Source: Dehalococcoidia bacterium (GTDB lineage: Bacteria > Chloroflexota > Dehalococcoidia > UBA2979). From it: DNA of 64,000 nucleotides. Of this stretch, positions 17,465 to 27,501 are shown piece by piece; the first letter of the stretch is position 1, and every line of letters begins with the position of its first letter. The position numbers were made by a program, and so were the translations under genes. The notes under the pieces were generated by a model. It saw nothing but the letters and a program-made list of their open reading frames with translations, did no database searches and had not been told where the DNA came from. The stretch lies in contig JANQNP010000093.1 of assembly GCA_028279505.1 (NCBI GenBank), positions 1 through 64,000 of the forward strand, read 5' to 3'.

Positions 17465-19948
17465 CTAGGCAGCAAGCCGGTCGTCGGACGCGTGCTCTTC
17501 GATCTCGGTCCGGACGCTCGCTGGATTGGCGAGCGTGAAGACCGAGAGCTGGCGTTGGAGGTTGTCGGCAACGTCGCCGAGGAGGTGCGTTGAGGCAGTC
17601 ACCTCTTCGACCTGAGCCGACATCTCTTCCGCGGCTGCCGAGACCTGTCCGGTCGCGGCGCTGTTCTCTTCGGCAACGGAGGCGATGCCGGTCACGGAAT
17701 CGGCGGCTGAGGTGGCCACACCATTCACGTCGCCGATCACATTGACCATTGCCTCGCTTGAGTGCTGGAGTTCGTTCGCCGCCCGACTCATCTCCTCGAT
17801 CCGGTTCCCCACATGACCGACCGCCTCGAGGATTTCGCCCAGCGCCTCGCTCGCCCCACCCGCGGCTTGGGTCCCCTCATCCATCTCGCGGGCGCTCTCC
17901 TCCATGACCCGCACCGAGGACTCGACGCCTTCCTGCACGCCGTTGATTAGCCCGGCGATCTCCTTCGTCGCGCTCGCGACGCGCTCCGCAAGCTGGCGGA
18001 CCTCGTCGGCGACGACGGCGAAGCCGCGTCCCTGCTCCCCGGCGCGAGCCGCCTCGATCGCCGCGTTGAGCGCGAGGAGATTCGTCTGGGCGGCGATGTC
18101 CTCGATGACCGCCACGATCTTGCCGATCTCTTGGGATCGTTCCCCGAGGACCGCGATCTCCTGGGCTGCGACATCCATCGTCGACTTGATGCGTTCGATG
18201 CCTGACACCGTTTGCTCGACCATCTCAACCCCGCGCTCTGCACGCTGCGAGGCGTTCTGAGACTCATCGCTCGCATTCGTGGCGCCGCTCGCCACCTGCT
18301 CGGCGGCAGTTGCCACCTGCTCACGGGCCTGACGGTTCAGCTCGGTCGCCGAGCGATTGAGCTGTTCGACGGCCTCGTTGACCTCCTGCACCCGGACCGC
18401 CTGGTCCGAGGTGCCCTCGGCGACCTGGCCGATCGTGCCGGCAACCTCCTGCGTGGCAGTTGATGCCTGCTCCGCGATCGAAGCGAGCTGCTCCTTGGCA
18501 TCGTTCAGTGCGTCAGCGGCCTGCTGGGTCTCGCCGAGAACGGAGCGCAAGTTGTCGATCATGGCGCTGAATGCGTTCGACAACGCGTCGCGGTCGGAGC
18601 GTATGGTCACCTCGACAGTCAGATCGCCCTCGGCGATCTGCGTTGCCGAACGGACCATGTCGTTGAGGTAGTCCTGCATGCCGACGAACGCGTTGCCCAG
18701 CGTGTCGTCCGCCGACTTGGGCGTGATGGCAATGTCGAGGTTCCCGACAGCAATCTGGTCCGCTGCCGAGGCCGCCTCACGCAGGTACCCCTGCATGTTG
18801 GCGTAGGCGCGCGCCATGTCGCCGATCTCGTCCTGCGCGTCGACCACTACCTCCTCCGACAGGTCACCGGAAGAGACGGCGACTAGCGCGTCCCGGACCC
18901 TGGTGACCGGTGCCGAGAACGTGCGACCGAGCAAGAAGGCTGCGACACCGAGGATCACGGTGGCGACGACGCCAACGCCGAGGATGGTATTTCGCAGCGA
19001 GACGGTGGGCGCGTTGATCTCCGCCTGGTCGATCTCAGAGAGGATCGCCCAGTGCAGCCCCATGAACTCGAACGGGGCGAAGACGCTCAAGACCGGAACG
19101 CCTCGGTAGTCCGGCGCCACCATGACGCCCGACTCACCATCGAGCGCGCGGATGACCGGCTCGTGGTTGACGGTGGAGCGGAGGATCGTCGGCTCGTCCG
19201 AGAACCGCGAGTCGCTCCGCATCAGGTGGTCCTCGCCGACGAGGTAGGTTTCGCCGGACGCACCGAGCCCGGTGCGCTCCTGCATGATGCCGTTGATCTG
19301 GTCGAGCGGGAGCTGGAGCACCAGCGCACCGATGATGTCGCCGGTTGCGTCACGCAACGGCTCACCGATGAACGAGGCGGGGATGCCGGCTGACGGAGCG
19401 TACGACTCGATGTCGGTGATCAGGAAGTTACCGTCGAGCGCCGCCTGCGCGACTGCGCCGAGGCCCGACGAGGCGTAGACGCCGTCGACGACGTTCGTCG
19501 CGAAGTCGGCCTCGTGTGTCACGCTGTAGATGACGTTGCCGTCGGTCCCGATCAGGAAGAGGTCGTAGTACCCCTTCTCGTTGTTGTAGGCGGAGAAGAG
19601 CTCGTTCCACTCCTCCTGCGCCTGCTGGTACCGGTTTGAGTCAACGCCAAACCGAAATGCCTCGATGTAGTCGAGCATCGCCTGGTTGGTCGCCGGGAAC
19701 TCGGCCAGTAGCTCGAGGTCGAGGACGCGTTCGGCGAACCAAGCTTCCGCCTGCCCGGACTTGAGTGCCGCCACTGCCTCCAGCTTGCTTTCAGCTTCGG
19801 AGTCGAGCGCGGAGCCTGCTTGACGGAAGCTTAAGAACCCCACGATGGCGAGCGGCACCAGGCCCGCGATCAGAATGATGGCAGTCAGCTTCGGCCCCAT
19901 CTTGAAGCGATTCAACGGATTCCAGCTGACAATCGGTCGTGGGGTCAT
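17465..19948 (-). CDS. methyl-accepting chemotaxis protein (Cache-like sensor, HAMP, MA domain)
   Basis: N-terminal TM, extracytoplasmic sensor, HAMP ([24 protein letters not shown]), [47 protein letters not shown]. Confidence 0.94.
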   Translation of the reverse strand: MTPRPIVSWNPLNRFKMGPKLTAIILIAGLVPLAIVGFLSFRQAGSALDSEAESKLEAVAALKSGQAEAWFAERVLDLELLAEFPATNQAMLDYIEAFRFGVDSNRYQQAQEEWNELFSAYNNEKGYYDLFLIGTDGNVIYSVTHEADFATNVVDGVYASSGLGAVAQAALDGNFLITDIESYAPSAGIPASFIGEPLRDATGDIIGALVLQLPLDQINGIMQERTGLGASGETYLVGEDHLMRSDSRFSDEPTILRSTVNHEPVIRALDGESGVMVAPDYRGVPVLSVFAPFEFMGLHWAILSEIDQAEINAPTVSLRNTILGVGVVATVILGVAAFLLGRTFSAPVTRVRDALVAVSSGDLSEEVVVDAQDEIGDMARAYANMQGYLREAASAADQIAVGNLDIAITPKSADDTLGNAFVGMQDYLNDMVRSATQIAEGDLTVEVTIRSDRDALSNAFSAMIDNLRSVLGETQQAADALNDAKEQLASIAEQASTATQEVAGTIGQVAEGTSDQAVRVQEVNEAVEQLNRSATELNRQAREQVATAAEQVASGATNASDESQNASQRAERGVEMVEQTVSGIERIKSTMDVAAQEIAVLGERSQEIGKIVAVIEDIAAQTNLLALNAAIEAARAGEQGRGFAVVADEVRQLAERVASATKEIAGLINGVQEGVESSVRVMEESAREMDEGTQAAGGASEALGEILEAVGHVGNRIEEMSRAANELQHSSEAMVNVIGDVNGVATSAADSVTGIASVAEENSAATGQVSAAAEEMSAQVEEVTASTHLLGDVADNLQRQLSVFTLANPASVRTEIEEHASDDRLAA

Positions 19949-20072
19949 ATGGCGGTCGACTCACTTCAATATCAACGTGACATCACAAAACAAACAAAAC
20001 TCTGTCATTCGAGTCTCGCGGCGCTCTTCGTCACTCGCCGCCGGGAGAATCCCTGATGAGCTACTCGGATCT

Positions 20073-20096
20073 CGTCAGTCTGACGTCAGCCTGACG
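20073..20096. promoter_or_regulatory. 24-bp near-perfect palindrome CGTCAGTCTGACGTCAGCCTGACG
   Basis: One mismatched pair across the 24-bp dyad; in the non-coding region upstream of the MCP gene. Confidence 0.35.
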
Positions 20097-20193
20097 ACGA
20101 AGAGTCACAACAGAGTCGCAGCGCCGATCGAACCGCGGCCCAGCCCGGTTGTTCTGACGAGAATCAACGTCGCCGGCAGAGGCCGTGATTCGA

Positions 20194-20218
20194 GACGGCC
20201 GCCCGTCGGGCGGCCGTC
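20194..20218. terminator. hairpin GACGGCCGCCC-GTC-GGGCGGCCGTC downstream of ribH
   Basis: 11-bp perfect stem; third member of the shared hairpin family. Confidence 0.6.
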
Positions 20219-20240
20219 CCAGCGAGGGGTGCGTGATCGA

Positions 20241-20756
20241 CTAGCTTGCGATGTGGATCCGCCCGAGGTTGCGGAGGGTCTGGGCGCAGGCGTCCGCTGC
20301 CTCGGCTCCCTTTACACGGAAGTGCTCGTGGAAGAAGCGCTGGTGCTCGTCGTGCTCATGGAACCGTTGCGGCGTGAGCACCACCGAGAGCACCGGCACC
20401 TCCGCTTCGAGCTGGACCTGCATCATCGCGTCGAGCACGGTCCGTGCGACGAACTCGTGGCGGTAGATCCCGCCGTCCACGATCAGGCCGGCCGCAACGA
20501 TCGTGGCGTAGCGGCTGGTCTGGGCGAGCAGCTTCGACTGCAACGGGATCTCGAGGCTGCCCGGCACCTCGAAGAGGTCGACGTGCCCCTCGGGGATCCC
20601 GAGGGCGGCGAGCCGCTCGAGGAACGAATCGCGTGCCTGGTCAACGATCTCTCGATGCCAGGTGGCCTGAACCAGTGCGATCCGACGTCCGTCGAGGAAC
20701 TCGACGAGGTCGGTGCTGGCCTGCGGCTCGGTGCGGGCGATGTCTGTGGTGGTCAT
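20241..20756 (-). CDS. ribH: 6,7-dimethyl-8-ribityllumazine synthase, RibH2-like
   Basis: RIALVQATWHREIVDQARDSF, VDLFEVPGSLEIPLQSKLLAQT, VDGGIYRHEFVARTVLDAMMQVQLEAEVPVLSVVLTPQRFHEHDEHQRFFHEHFRVKG (type II features). Confidence 0.88.
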   Translation of the reverse strand: MTTTDIARTEPQASTDLVEFLDGRRIALVQATWHREIVDQARDSFLERLAALGIPEGHVDLFEVPGSLEIPLQSKLLAQTSRYATIVAAGLIVDGGIYRHEFVARTVLDAMMQVQLEAEVPVLSVVLTPQRFHEHDEHQRFFHEHFRVKGAEAADACAQTLRNLGRIHIAS

Positions 20757-20839
20757 TGGACCCTCCAACTGCGCTGCGCATCGATCGCAGGGCACAGGGA
20801 GGGTGGGTCACGGCGTCCGCGCGCAGCCACACGCGGCGC

Positions 20840-20998
20840 GACCTGGTTCTCTCCCATCCGGACTGTCACCGTCGGCTCCGGAGTCACACCGGATCTGCTG
20901 ACCCCGGCCGCACACCTCGGAAGGTGGATGGCCGGGCGCTCGCGGGCTCGTGCTCTGCACTCACCGCCGGTGGGGAATTCCACCCCGCCCTGAGAACT
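20840..20998 (-). promoter_or_regulatory. FMN riboswitch (RFN element) upstream of ribH
   Basis: Reverse complement reads GTTCTCAGGGCGGGGTGGAATTCCCCACCGGCGGTGAGTGCAGAGCACGAGCCCGCGAGCGC ... GGTCAGCAGATCCGGTGTGACTCCGGAGCCGACGGTGACAGTCCGGATGGGAGAGAACC, matching RFN conserved blocks. Confidence 0.95.
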
Positions 20999-21302
20999 TG
21001 GCCGCAGCCTACCATTCGCGGAGCGCAGTCGGCCGAGTGGGTCGAGACGGCCACTCCGCAGTCTTCGTTCAGTCCAGCGTGATGCTGGCGACTGGAGAGC
21101 GTCGTCGCCGAAGAGAGACCCGAACATGAGCCGACGGCGTCGTCACTGCGCCTCCGACCTCGGACAGCTCGTTCGGTCTGTTCGCGGCGGCGTTCGGAGA
21201 GAAACGCCCAATCCGGCTGTCTGAACATCGGTGCCCGCCGGCACGGCCCGACTCCTGAAGCCACCATCAGCATCTGGCGGGTGTCGAGGCGCGAAGTGAC
21301 GC

Positions 21303-22109
21303 TCAGTCGTTCCAAAGCCGCTGAGCAACCGCGGGCATGTTCGGCTGCCCCGTATGCGCGGTTCGTCCGCCATCAGCCACGACCGCGGCGCCGGTGACAT
21401 AGCTCGCCTCATCTGAGGCGAGGAAGGTGATGACCTGCGCCATCTCCTCGGGCGTGCCCGGACGGCCGAGGGCGACGCCGGCGCTCATCTTCTCGAGGAA
21501 CGCGACATCGCTCCCGAGGCCCGCGGTCAGCGGCGTGTCGATGTAGCCGGGACAGAGCGCGTTGACGCGGATGCCGTCCTTGCCGTGATCGAGGGCCATG
21601 GTCCGGCTGAGGTTGATCACGCCGGCCTTGGCAGCGTTGTAGCTCGCCATTCCCCAGTCTCCACCGAGTCCTGAGATCGAGGCCGTGTTGACGATCGAGC
21701 CACCGTCCGCGGCACGCATGATCGGGATCGCGAAGCGGCAGGCGTGGAATACGGCGTTGAGGTCCACGTCCATCACGCGTGACCACAGCGCCGGGTCTAC
21801 GTCCGGCACTTCGCCCCCGCCGCCGATTCCGGCGTTGTTCACTAGCACGTTGAGGACGCCACTCATCGACTCAAACCATCGCTGCGACTCGGCGATCAAC
21901 GCTTCGATCTCGGCGGGATTGGCGACATCGCAGTGGATGTATCGCACCAGCTCGGAGCCGAGCGCGTCCGCCAGGCCGCGGCCAGCGTCGTCGTTTACGT
22001 CAGCGATGACAACTCGCGCGCCTTCGTCGACGAACTGGCGGACCGTCGCCGCTCCAATGCCTGACGCGGCGCCGGTGACGATCGCGTGCTTCTCTCCTAG
22101 TCGCGGCAT
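21303..22109 (-). CDS. SDR family oxidoreductase
   Basis: KHAIVTGAASGIGAATVRQFVDEGARVVIADV, NNAGIGGG, YNAAKAGVINLSRTMALDHG. Confidence 0.9.
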   Translation of the reverse strand: MPRLGEKHAIVTGAASGIGAATVRQFVDEGARVVIADVNDDAGRGLADALGSELVRYIHCDVANPAEIEALIAESQRWFESMSGVLNVLVNNAGIGGGGEVPDVDPALWSRVMDVDLNAVFHACRFAIPIMRAADGGSIVNTASISGLGGDWGMASYNAAKAGVINLSRTMALDHGKDGIRVNALCPGYIDTPLTAGLGSDVAFLEKMSAGVALGRPGTPEEMAQVITFLASDEASYVTGAAVVADGGRTAHTGQPNMPAVAQRLWND

Positions 22110-22157
22110 TCGGGGCTGTTCCCTTCGATGGGTCGCTGCCTGGCAGAGGCCGCGAAG

Positions 22158-23204
22158 CTACTGACCGGGCTCGACGAGGATCTTGATCTCGCGTGGCTGC
22201 GAGGCAAGGCGATCGAACGCGGCTTCGCTCTCCTCAAGGGCGACGCGGCTAGTGATCAAGGTGTCGACGAGCGACCCATTCGACGCGATCAGGTCCAGTG
22301 CGCGACCGAATTCCTCGGGACGGTAGGCGAAGCTGAATTCCAGCGTCAGCTCCTTCGTAATCCCGAGCACCGGGGTGAACGAATCCTCGCCAGGACAGAC
22401 GCCGACGATGACCGCGTGACTATGGCATGGCGCCCAGCGGAGGATGTCTTCGATCAGGCCGGGCGCGCCGACACACTCGAAGACTGTGATGCCCGCCGGC
22501 TGGGTCGTGGCGTCCTGCGGGAGCAGCGGCGAGATCGTCGCCTCGAGAAATCCGAAGTCGGGCAAGCGGTCGTACGGCGAACCGCCGGTTGTTTCAAGGA
22601 CGAGATCGGCGCCGAGAGCGGTCGCGGCGTGGCGACGTTCGGGCGACAGATCGCTGGCGATGATCGGGCCGCGGCCGGCCGCGCGGAGCGAGAGGATGAC
22701 CGCGAGCCCGATCGGTCCGCAACCGATCACCACTTGCGGCCCGCTCGCGTGACGGTTGGCGAGGCCGACCGCGTGTACGCCCACCGCCAGCGGTTCTGTG
22801 AGCGCGGCGCGGGTCGCGGGAATCCCGTCTGGCACGAGGAAGAGACTGCTCTCCTCGACCACGATGCGCGTCGCGAGCCCGCCGGGACGGTCGGGAGACA
22901 TACCGACGGTGTCCGAGCCCTCGGGCGTCGCGGCAAACGGAATCGCGGTGACGAGGGAGCCGGCGGCGAAGCGAGACGTGGTGCCGGGCCCGGCTTCGAG
23001 TAGCTCGGCAGCGAATTCGTGGCCCGGGATCACCGACGGCAACGGACCACGGGCGGCGGCCTCGGAAAGGCGTTCGCGCATGTGCAGGTCGCTGCCACAG
23101 ATCCCCGTCGCGAGCGGCGCGAGGAGTACTTCTCCTTCGGCGGGGACGGGCGCCTCGAGCGTCTCGACACCGATCCGGCCGCCGCGCATGACCGCTGCTC
23201 TCAT
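22158..23204 (-). CDS. zinc-binding alcohol dehydrogenase (MDR family)
   Basis: MRAAVMRGGRIGVETLEAPVPAEGEVLLAPLATGICGSDLHM, GHEF, VVIGCGPIGLAVILSLRAAG; start at ATG 23204. Confidence 0.88.
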   Translation of the reverse strand: MRAAVMRGGRIGVETLEAPVPAEGEVLLAPLATGICGSDLHMRERLSEAAARGPLPSVIPGHEFAAELLEAGPGTTSRFAAGSLVTAIPFAATPEGSDTVGMSPDRPGGLATRIVVEESSLFLVPDGIPATRAALTEPLAVGVHAVGLANRHASGPQVVIGCGPIGLAVILSLRAAGRGPIIASDLSPERRHAATALGADLVLETTGGSPYDRLPDFGFLEATISPLLPQDATTQPAGITVFECVGAPGLIEDILRWAPCHSHAVIVGVCPGEDSFTPVLGITKELTLEFSFAYRPEEFGRALDLIASNGSLVDTLITSRVALEESEAAFDRLASQPREIKILVEPGQ

Positions 23205-23269
23205 CTCGCCTCCCAGGACCGTCTCGGCTTCGCCTCGGCAACCGATAGTGGCTGCGGGTCTGAAGGGCC

Positions 23270-24373
23270 CTAAGACAGCCGAAGGCTGTGGCCCGGCTCG
23301 CCGTCTGCGCACATCTGGTAGGTGAGCGGATCGTGGGTCTCGAAGAGGCCCGTGGTCACCTCGTCGCCGCAGGTCACCTCGCAATGGTAGTTGGCGCCGC
23401 CGCGGAGTCGGAGGCGGACGGCCGGGTCGGTGACATCGAAGGTCTCGCCGGTGACCTGCTCGCCGACGTTCATGCCGTGCCAGATGTCGCTGCCGGGCGT
23501 GCCGCCCTCGGAGCCGCCGTACATGCCGCAGCGGAGGAACGCGATCTGGTTGCCGAGCGGGCGGAACTCGAGCGACTTCACCTCGCCGCCCTCGAGGGTG
23601 TTGTGGATCGTGCCGCCGGTGAACAGCTTCGTCTCCGGGTCGAAGCTCAGCTCCCGCTCGAACTTCACGATCCGGCCCGTGCCCGGTCGCGGGTCGCCGA
23701 GGTTGTAGAGGATGCGGTGGAGCCAGACCGACCAGTCGTCGAACTCGACCCACTGCCCGCTCGTCGCCGTCGAGGTGGCGCGCTCGCGCGGCCGCAGCAG
23801 GTGGCCGGGTCCCCCGACGCCATCGCGCACGCCCCAGTGGTGATCGCGTGAGCCGGAGAACTCCTCGCGGGTGAGCGTGAACTCCTCGGAGCCGACGCGC
23901 ACCGTGCCCTCGATGCGGCCGAAGGTCTCGTAGCCGCCGAGCATCGCCGGCTGGGCGATCGAGCGCTTCGTGTCGTACCAGCGGAGGTAGTAGCCGATGC
24001 CGTGCGGGTTGTCGTCGAGCGTCAGGTGCCACTCGCGGAAGGGGTCGACGAGGACCGCGTTGAACGGGCCGGCACTCATGTCGAAGCGGTTCGCGGTCAG
24101 CGCGCGGTGCGCGCGCACGGTGGTGTGCTGGCCTCGGAGGTTGACGATCGCGAACGACTCGACGGTGCCGAGGTTGGGGTAGAGCGCGAAGCCGATCACG
24201 ACGAGCAGGTCGCCGGTCCGGTCCTGGGCGGTCCACCAGTAGCGCTCGTAGGCGCGCGGGTCGGTGGTGACCTCCATCAGGTTGGTCTGCGGCGTCCACT
24301 GGTGGACCGGCAGCTCCGAGAGCGCCCACATCGGCTCGTGCTCGGACGCCGCTTCGGGGATCTGGTTCACCAT
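23270..24373 (-). CDS. hypothetical protein, possible DUF7064/DUF7065-like
   Basis: Continuous ORF with coherent codon usage, upstream neighbour is a phosphotransferase; family assignment from memory only. Confidence 0.55.
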   Translation of the reverse strand: MVNQIPEAASEHEPMWALSELPVHQWTPQTNLMEVTTDPRAYERYWWTAQDRTGDLLVVIGFALYPNLGTVESFAIVNLRGQHTTVRAHRALTANRFDMSAGPFNAVLVDPFREWHLTLDDNPHGIGYYLRWYDTKRSIAQPAMLGGYETFGRIEGTVRVGSEEFTLTREEFSGSRDHHWGVRDGVGGPGHLLRPRERATSTATSGQWVEFDDWSVWLHRILYNLGDPRPGTGRIVKFERELSFDPETKLFTGGTIHNTLEGGEVKSLEFRPLGNQIAFLRCGMYGGSEGGTPGSDIWHGMNVGEQVTGETFDVTDPAVRLRLRGGANYHCEVTCGDEVTTGLFETHDPLTYQMCADGEPGHSLRLS

Positions 24374-24386
24374 CGCTTGCTCCTCG

Positions 24387-25472
24387 TTATTCGGGGGCCG
24401 CCTCGAGCAGCGACTGCGCATCGAGGTCGATCGCCTGCTGCGCGTGGCGTCGCGCCATCGTCATGAACATCTCGTCGCCGCGCTCCGTTTGCACGACCAC
24501 CATCGAGGCGGTGACCGCCATGACGTACCCGGCGTAGCTGTACCAGCGGTAGTCGTCCCAGAGCTGCTCGAGTGGGTACTCGGTCACGCCGCCGTCAACG
24601 AGGGCCGCGTGGTAGCGCTCGACGAGTGGCTGCTCGTGGGTGCGACGGTCCTCGGGAAGCAGCCCCGCGCCGAGGAAGTACGACACGTCTTGCGCCGCAC
24701 CGCCGATGCCGACCGTCTGCCAGTCGACGACCGCGACCTGCTTGGCGCCGTCGTCGCTGTCGCCGATCAGCATGTTGTCCAGGCGGTAGTCGCCGTGGGT
24801 GATGCAGCGCTGGCCGGGGTAGGGGCGCGAGTAGGTGCCGTAGTAGGGCAGGAAGCGACGACCCACCTCGAGGGTTTCGTCGTCGAGTTGGTCGGCGTAG
24901 CGCTCCACGAATCCGGCCCACAGACGCTCATAGCGGGCGACGCGTGCGGCTTCGTCGCCCGGGCGCGTGAGGAACGGGTACTCGACGAGCGACTCGTCAC
25001 CCCAGCGCGGCGCGTGCAGGTGGGCCGCCTCATCGAGGGCTGCTTCCGCCTCGGCGACTGAGCAGCCGCGCATCTGGTCGCCCTGCTCGGCGGGCGCCAT
25101 GTCCTCCATCAGCAGGATGAAGTCGCCGCTCTCCTCGTCCATATCAAGCCAGAGCGGGCGGGGGGTGCGGATGCCGACGGTCGGGAGGATCTGCCGGTAG
25201 AAGTTGACCTCGCGCTGATAGGTGCCGGAGCTGCCGGTGCGCCGGCTCAACTCGTCCGGTGAGCGGAACTTGCCGACGAACGAAGGGGCGGCCTCGCCGT
25301 CCCAGGTGTCATAGCCGACGGCGAACCGTTCGCAGTGGGCGACCTGCCCCGTGCCCACGCTCTCCGACTCGATGCTGGCGACGGTCACCTCGTGTCCGAT
25401 CGCGCGCAGTACCGAGGTCAACCAGTCGGGCGTCACATCCGCCGGGTCGGGAGCGAGCGCGATCTCGGTCAC
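24387..25472 (-). CDS. phosphotransferase family protein (APH/EcKinase-like)
   Basis: FILLMEDMAPAEQGDQMRGCSVAEAEAALDEAAHLHAPRWGD, CITHGDYRLDNMLIG, VAVVDWQTVGIGGAAQDVSYFLG; GTG start 25472 overlaps LLM stop. Confidence 0.86.
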   Translation of the reverse strand: MTEIALAPDPADVTPDWLTSVLRAIGHEVTVASIESESVGTGQVAHCERFAVGYDTWDGEAAPSFVGKFRSPDELSRRTGSSGTYQREVNFYRQILPTVGIRTPRPLWLDMDEESGDFILLMEDMAPAEQGDQMRGCSVAEAEAALDEAAHLHAPRWGDESLVEYPFLTRPGDEAARVARYERLWAGFVERYADQLDDETLEVGRRFLPYYGTYSRPYPGQRCITHGDYRLDNMLIGDSDDGAKQVAVVDWQTVGIGGAAQDVSYFLGAGLLPEDRRTHEQPLVERYHAALVDGGVTEYPLEQLWDDYRWYSYAGYVMAVTASMVVVQTERGDEMFMTMARRHAQQAIDLDAQSLLEAAPE

Positions 25473-26557
25473 GGCTGCCCGCGCGCTCCCGGGTTGGCGG
25501 CGAGGTGCGCGAAGCGAGCGTCGTCGCGCTGGGCACGGTACGCCGCGACGATCGGCGCCAGGTCGTCGGGTGAAGCGCCGTGGAGGATCACGCCGTCGCA
25601 TCCGAGGTCGAACTGGCCGTTGATCGCCGCGACGCATTCCTCGGGCGTTCCGGTGGCGGCGGGGGCGAGCCACTCGTCCGGGATCAGCTCGGCGACGTGC
25701 TCCAGCTCCTCGGTGGTGGCCTTGTCGTCGATGGAGGCGCGGAAGTTGGCGACGAACTCGTCGGCGCGGAAGCGGGCGAGGACCTCGGGGTCCCAGCGGT
25801 TCGTTTCGACCATCAGGTCCCCGTACGCCTGCAGGTAGGTGCCCATCCGGCCGACCGTCTTCTTCAACCGGATCGGTTCCGGCAGGTGGTCGCCGATCGT
25901 CGCGAAGCACGACCAAACGCGCACGTCCTCGGGGTTGCGGCCGGCCTCCTCGGCGGCCTGCTTCACGGTCTGGACGCAGCGGGCGGTCGTCTCGTCGGTG
26001 AAGAAGGTGTGCAGCACGACGGCGTCGTAGGCGCGGCCTCCGAGGGCCAGCGACTTCGGGCCGAACGCCGTCAGCAGGAGCGGGATCTCCTCGTCGAAGG
26101 TCGGGTCGAGGCTCATCGGGGGCCAGCTGCCGGCCGGGCCGCTGTGGTCAACGAGCTCGCCGCGGAAGAGCCGACGCATCAGGTGCGCGAAGTCCTCCAT
26201 CTGTGCGGTCGTGATCGGCTTCAGCCCGAGGGAACGCGAGCCTCGAGGGGTGCCCCGGCCGAGGCCGAGCGAGAACCGCCCACCTGTGAGGAAGTGCATC
26301 GTGGTGGCATAGGCGGCGGTCACCTTCGGGTGCCGCTTGTCCTGGTTCGTCACGGCGGTGGCGATGCCGATTGAGGAAGAGACCGCACCCACGGCGCCGG
26401 AGATCGTCGCCGCCTCCTTGAGGTTCAGTCGCTCCGAGATGAACGCTGATCCGAGGCCCATCTCCTCGGCGGTCTGCACCTCGCGGATCAGGTCGCGCGG
26501 CGACTCGGGTGCGCCGGCGAGGGTGTAGAACCCGAGCTCGTTCATCTGAGCGGGCAT
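25469..26557 (-). CDS. LLM class flavin/F420-dependent oxidoreductase
   Basis: TAEEMGLGSAFISERLNLKEAATISGAVGAVSSSIGIATAV, FSLGLGRGTPRGSRSLGL. Confidence 0.88.
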   Translation of the reverse strand: MPAQMNELGFYTLAGAPESPRDLIREVQTAEEMGLGSAFISERLNLKEAATISGAVGAVSSSIGIATAVTNQDKRHPKVTAAYATTMHFLTGGRFSLGLGRGTPRGSRSLGLKPITTAQMEDFAHLMRRLFRGELVDHSGPAGSWPPMSLDPTFDEEIPLLLTAFGPKSLALGGRAYDAVVLHTFFTDETTARCVQTVKQAAEEAGRNPEDVRVWSCFATIGDHLPEPIRLKKTVGRMGTYLQAYGDLMVETNRWDPEVLARFRADEFVANFRASIDDKATTEELEHVAELIPDEWLAPAATGTPEECVAAINGQFDLGCDGVILHGASPDDLAPIVAAYRAQRDDARFAHLAANPGARGQP

Positions 26558-26571
26558 TGGCGCTCCCTCCG

Positions 26572-27414
26572 CTACCGCGAGTCGAGGACTTCCTTCGCCG
26601 CGCGCAGGCCCTCGAGGTGCCCGGCCGAGTCGAGGCCGCCACCGAGCGTGCGCAAGCAGAGGTGCGTCGCGCCGAGGTCGTCCCACGCCTGGAGGTCGGC
26701 GAGCCATTCCTCCGGCTCGCGGCCGACAGCACCGATCGCACCTTCGACGCCGATCTCGGACGGGTCGCGTCCGTCCGCCTGTGCGAAGCCGTCGATCGCT
26801 GCTTTCGCCGCCGGGTAGTGCTCGCGCGGCAAGACGGCGAACCAGCCGTCGCTGCGGGCGATGCGGCGCAGGACCGGCCTCGGGAGGTTGCCGTCGTCGC
26901 CGACGGGGCCGTGTCCGATCCAGATTGGGATGTCGTGCTCGGGGAGCGGGTTGATGCCGATGCCGTTCACGGTGTCGAAGCGGCCGTTGAACTCGACCGT
27001 CTCGTGCTTCCAGAGCAGCTTCAGCAGCTCGATCTGCTCGTCGGTCCGTCGGCCGCGTGTCGTGAACTCCTGGCCGAGGGCTTCGAACTCCTCGGGGCTG
27101 CGGCCGACGCCGACACCGAAGCGCAGCCGGCCGCCGCTCAGCAGGTCGATCTCCGCCGCCTGCTTCGCGACGAGCACGGTCTCGCGCTCCGGCAGGATGA
27201 TGACCGAGGGCACCAGCTCGATGCGTTCGGTGAAACCGGCGACCCAGGCGAGGAGCGTCAGCGCCTCGTGGAGGTGGCCGGCGCCGTCGCGGGCGACCTG
27301 GTCGGGGATGCGTAGGTGGGTGAAGCCGAGGTCCTCGGCGGTCTGGGCGAACTCTTTGATCGCGGCGAGGTCGTTCTGCATTTCGCGGACAGGCAGTGAG
27401 ATGCCGATCTTCAC
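26572..27414 (-). CDS. LLM class F420-dependent oxidoreductase
   Basis: VKIGISLPVREMQNDLAAIKEFAQTAEDLGFTHLRIPDQVA, LSGGRLRFGVGVGRSPEEFEALG. Confidence 0.9.
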   Translation of the reverse strand: MKIGISLPVREMQNDLAAIKEFAQTAEDLGFTHLRIPDQVARDGAGHLHEALTLLAWVAGFTERIELVPSVIILPERETVLVAKQAAEIDLLSGGRLRFGVGVGRSPEEFEALGQEFTTRGRRTDEQIELLKLLWKHETVEFNGRFDTVNGIGINPLPEHDIPIWIGHGPVGDDGNLPRPVLRRIARSDGWFAVLPREHYPAAKAAIDGFAQADGRDPSEIGVEGAIGAVGREPEEWLADLQAWDDLGATHLCLRTLGGGLDSAGHLEGLRAAKEVLDSR

Positions 27415-27501
27415 GGTGAGGGGCCTCCTTTGGCGCCGCGTAGCGTAGCAGGCTCGGCCGAGCCCCCAGCCGTCGCGAGCCGGATCGCCTAGGCTCCCGC
27501 T

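Noticed and set aside
17940-17960. Partial match GTTGATTAGCCCGGCGATC to the 33-nt motif
   Set aside because: It lies inside the MCP coding sequence and lacks both the GCGATCG continuation at the right position and the AGCCTCGA half.
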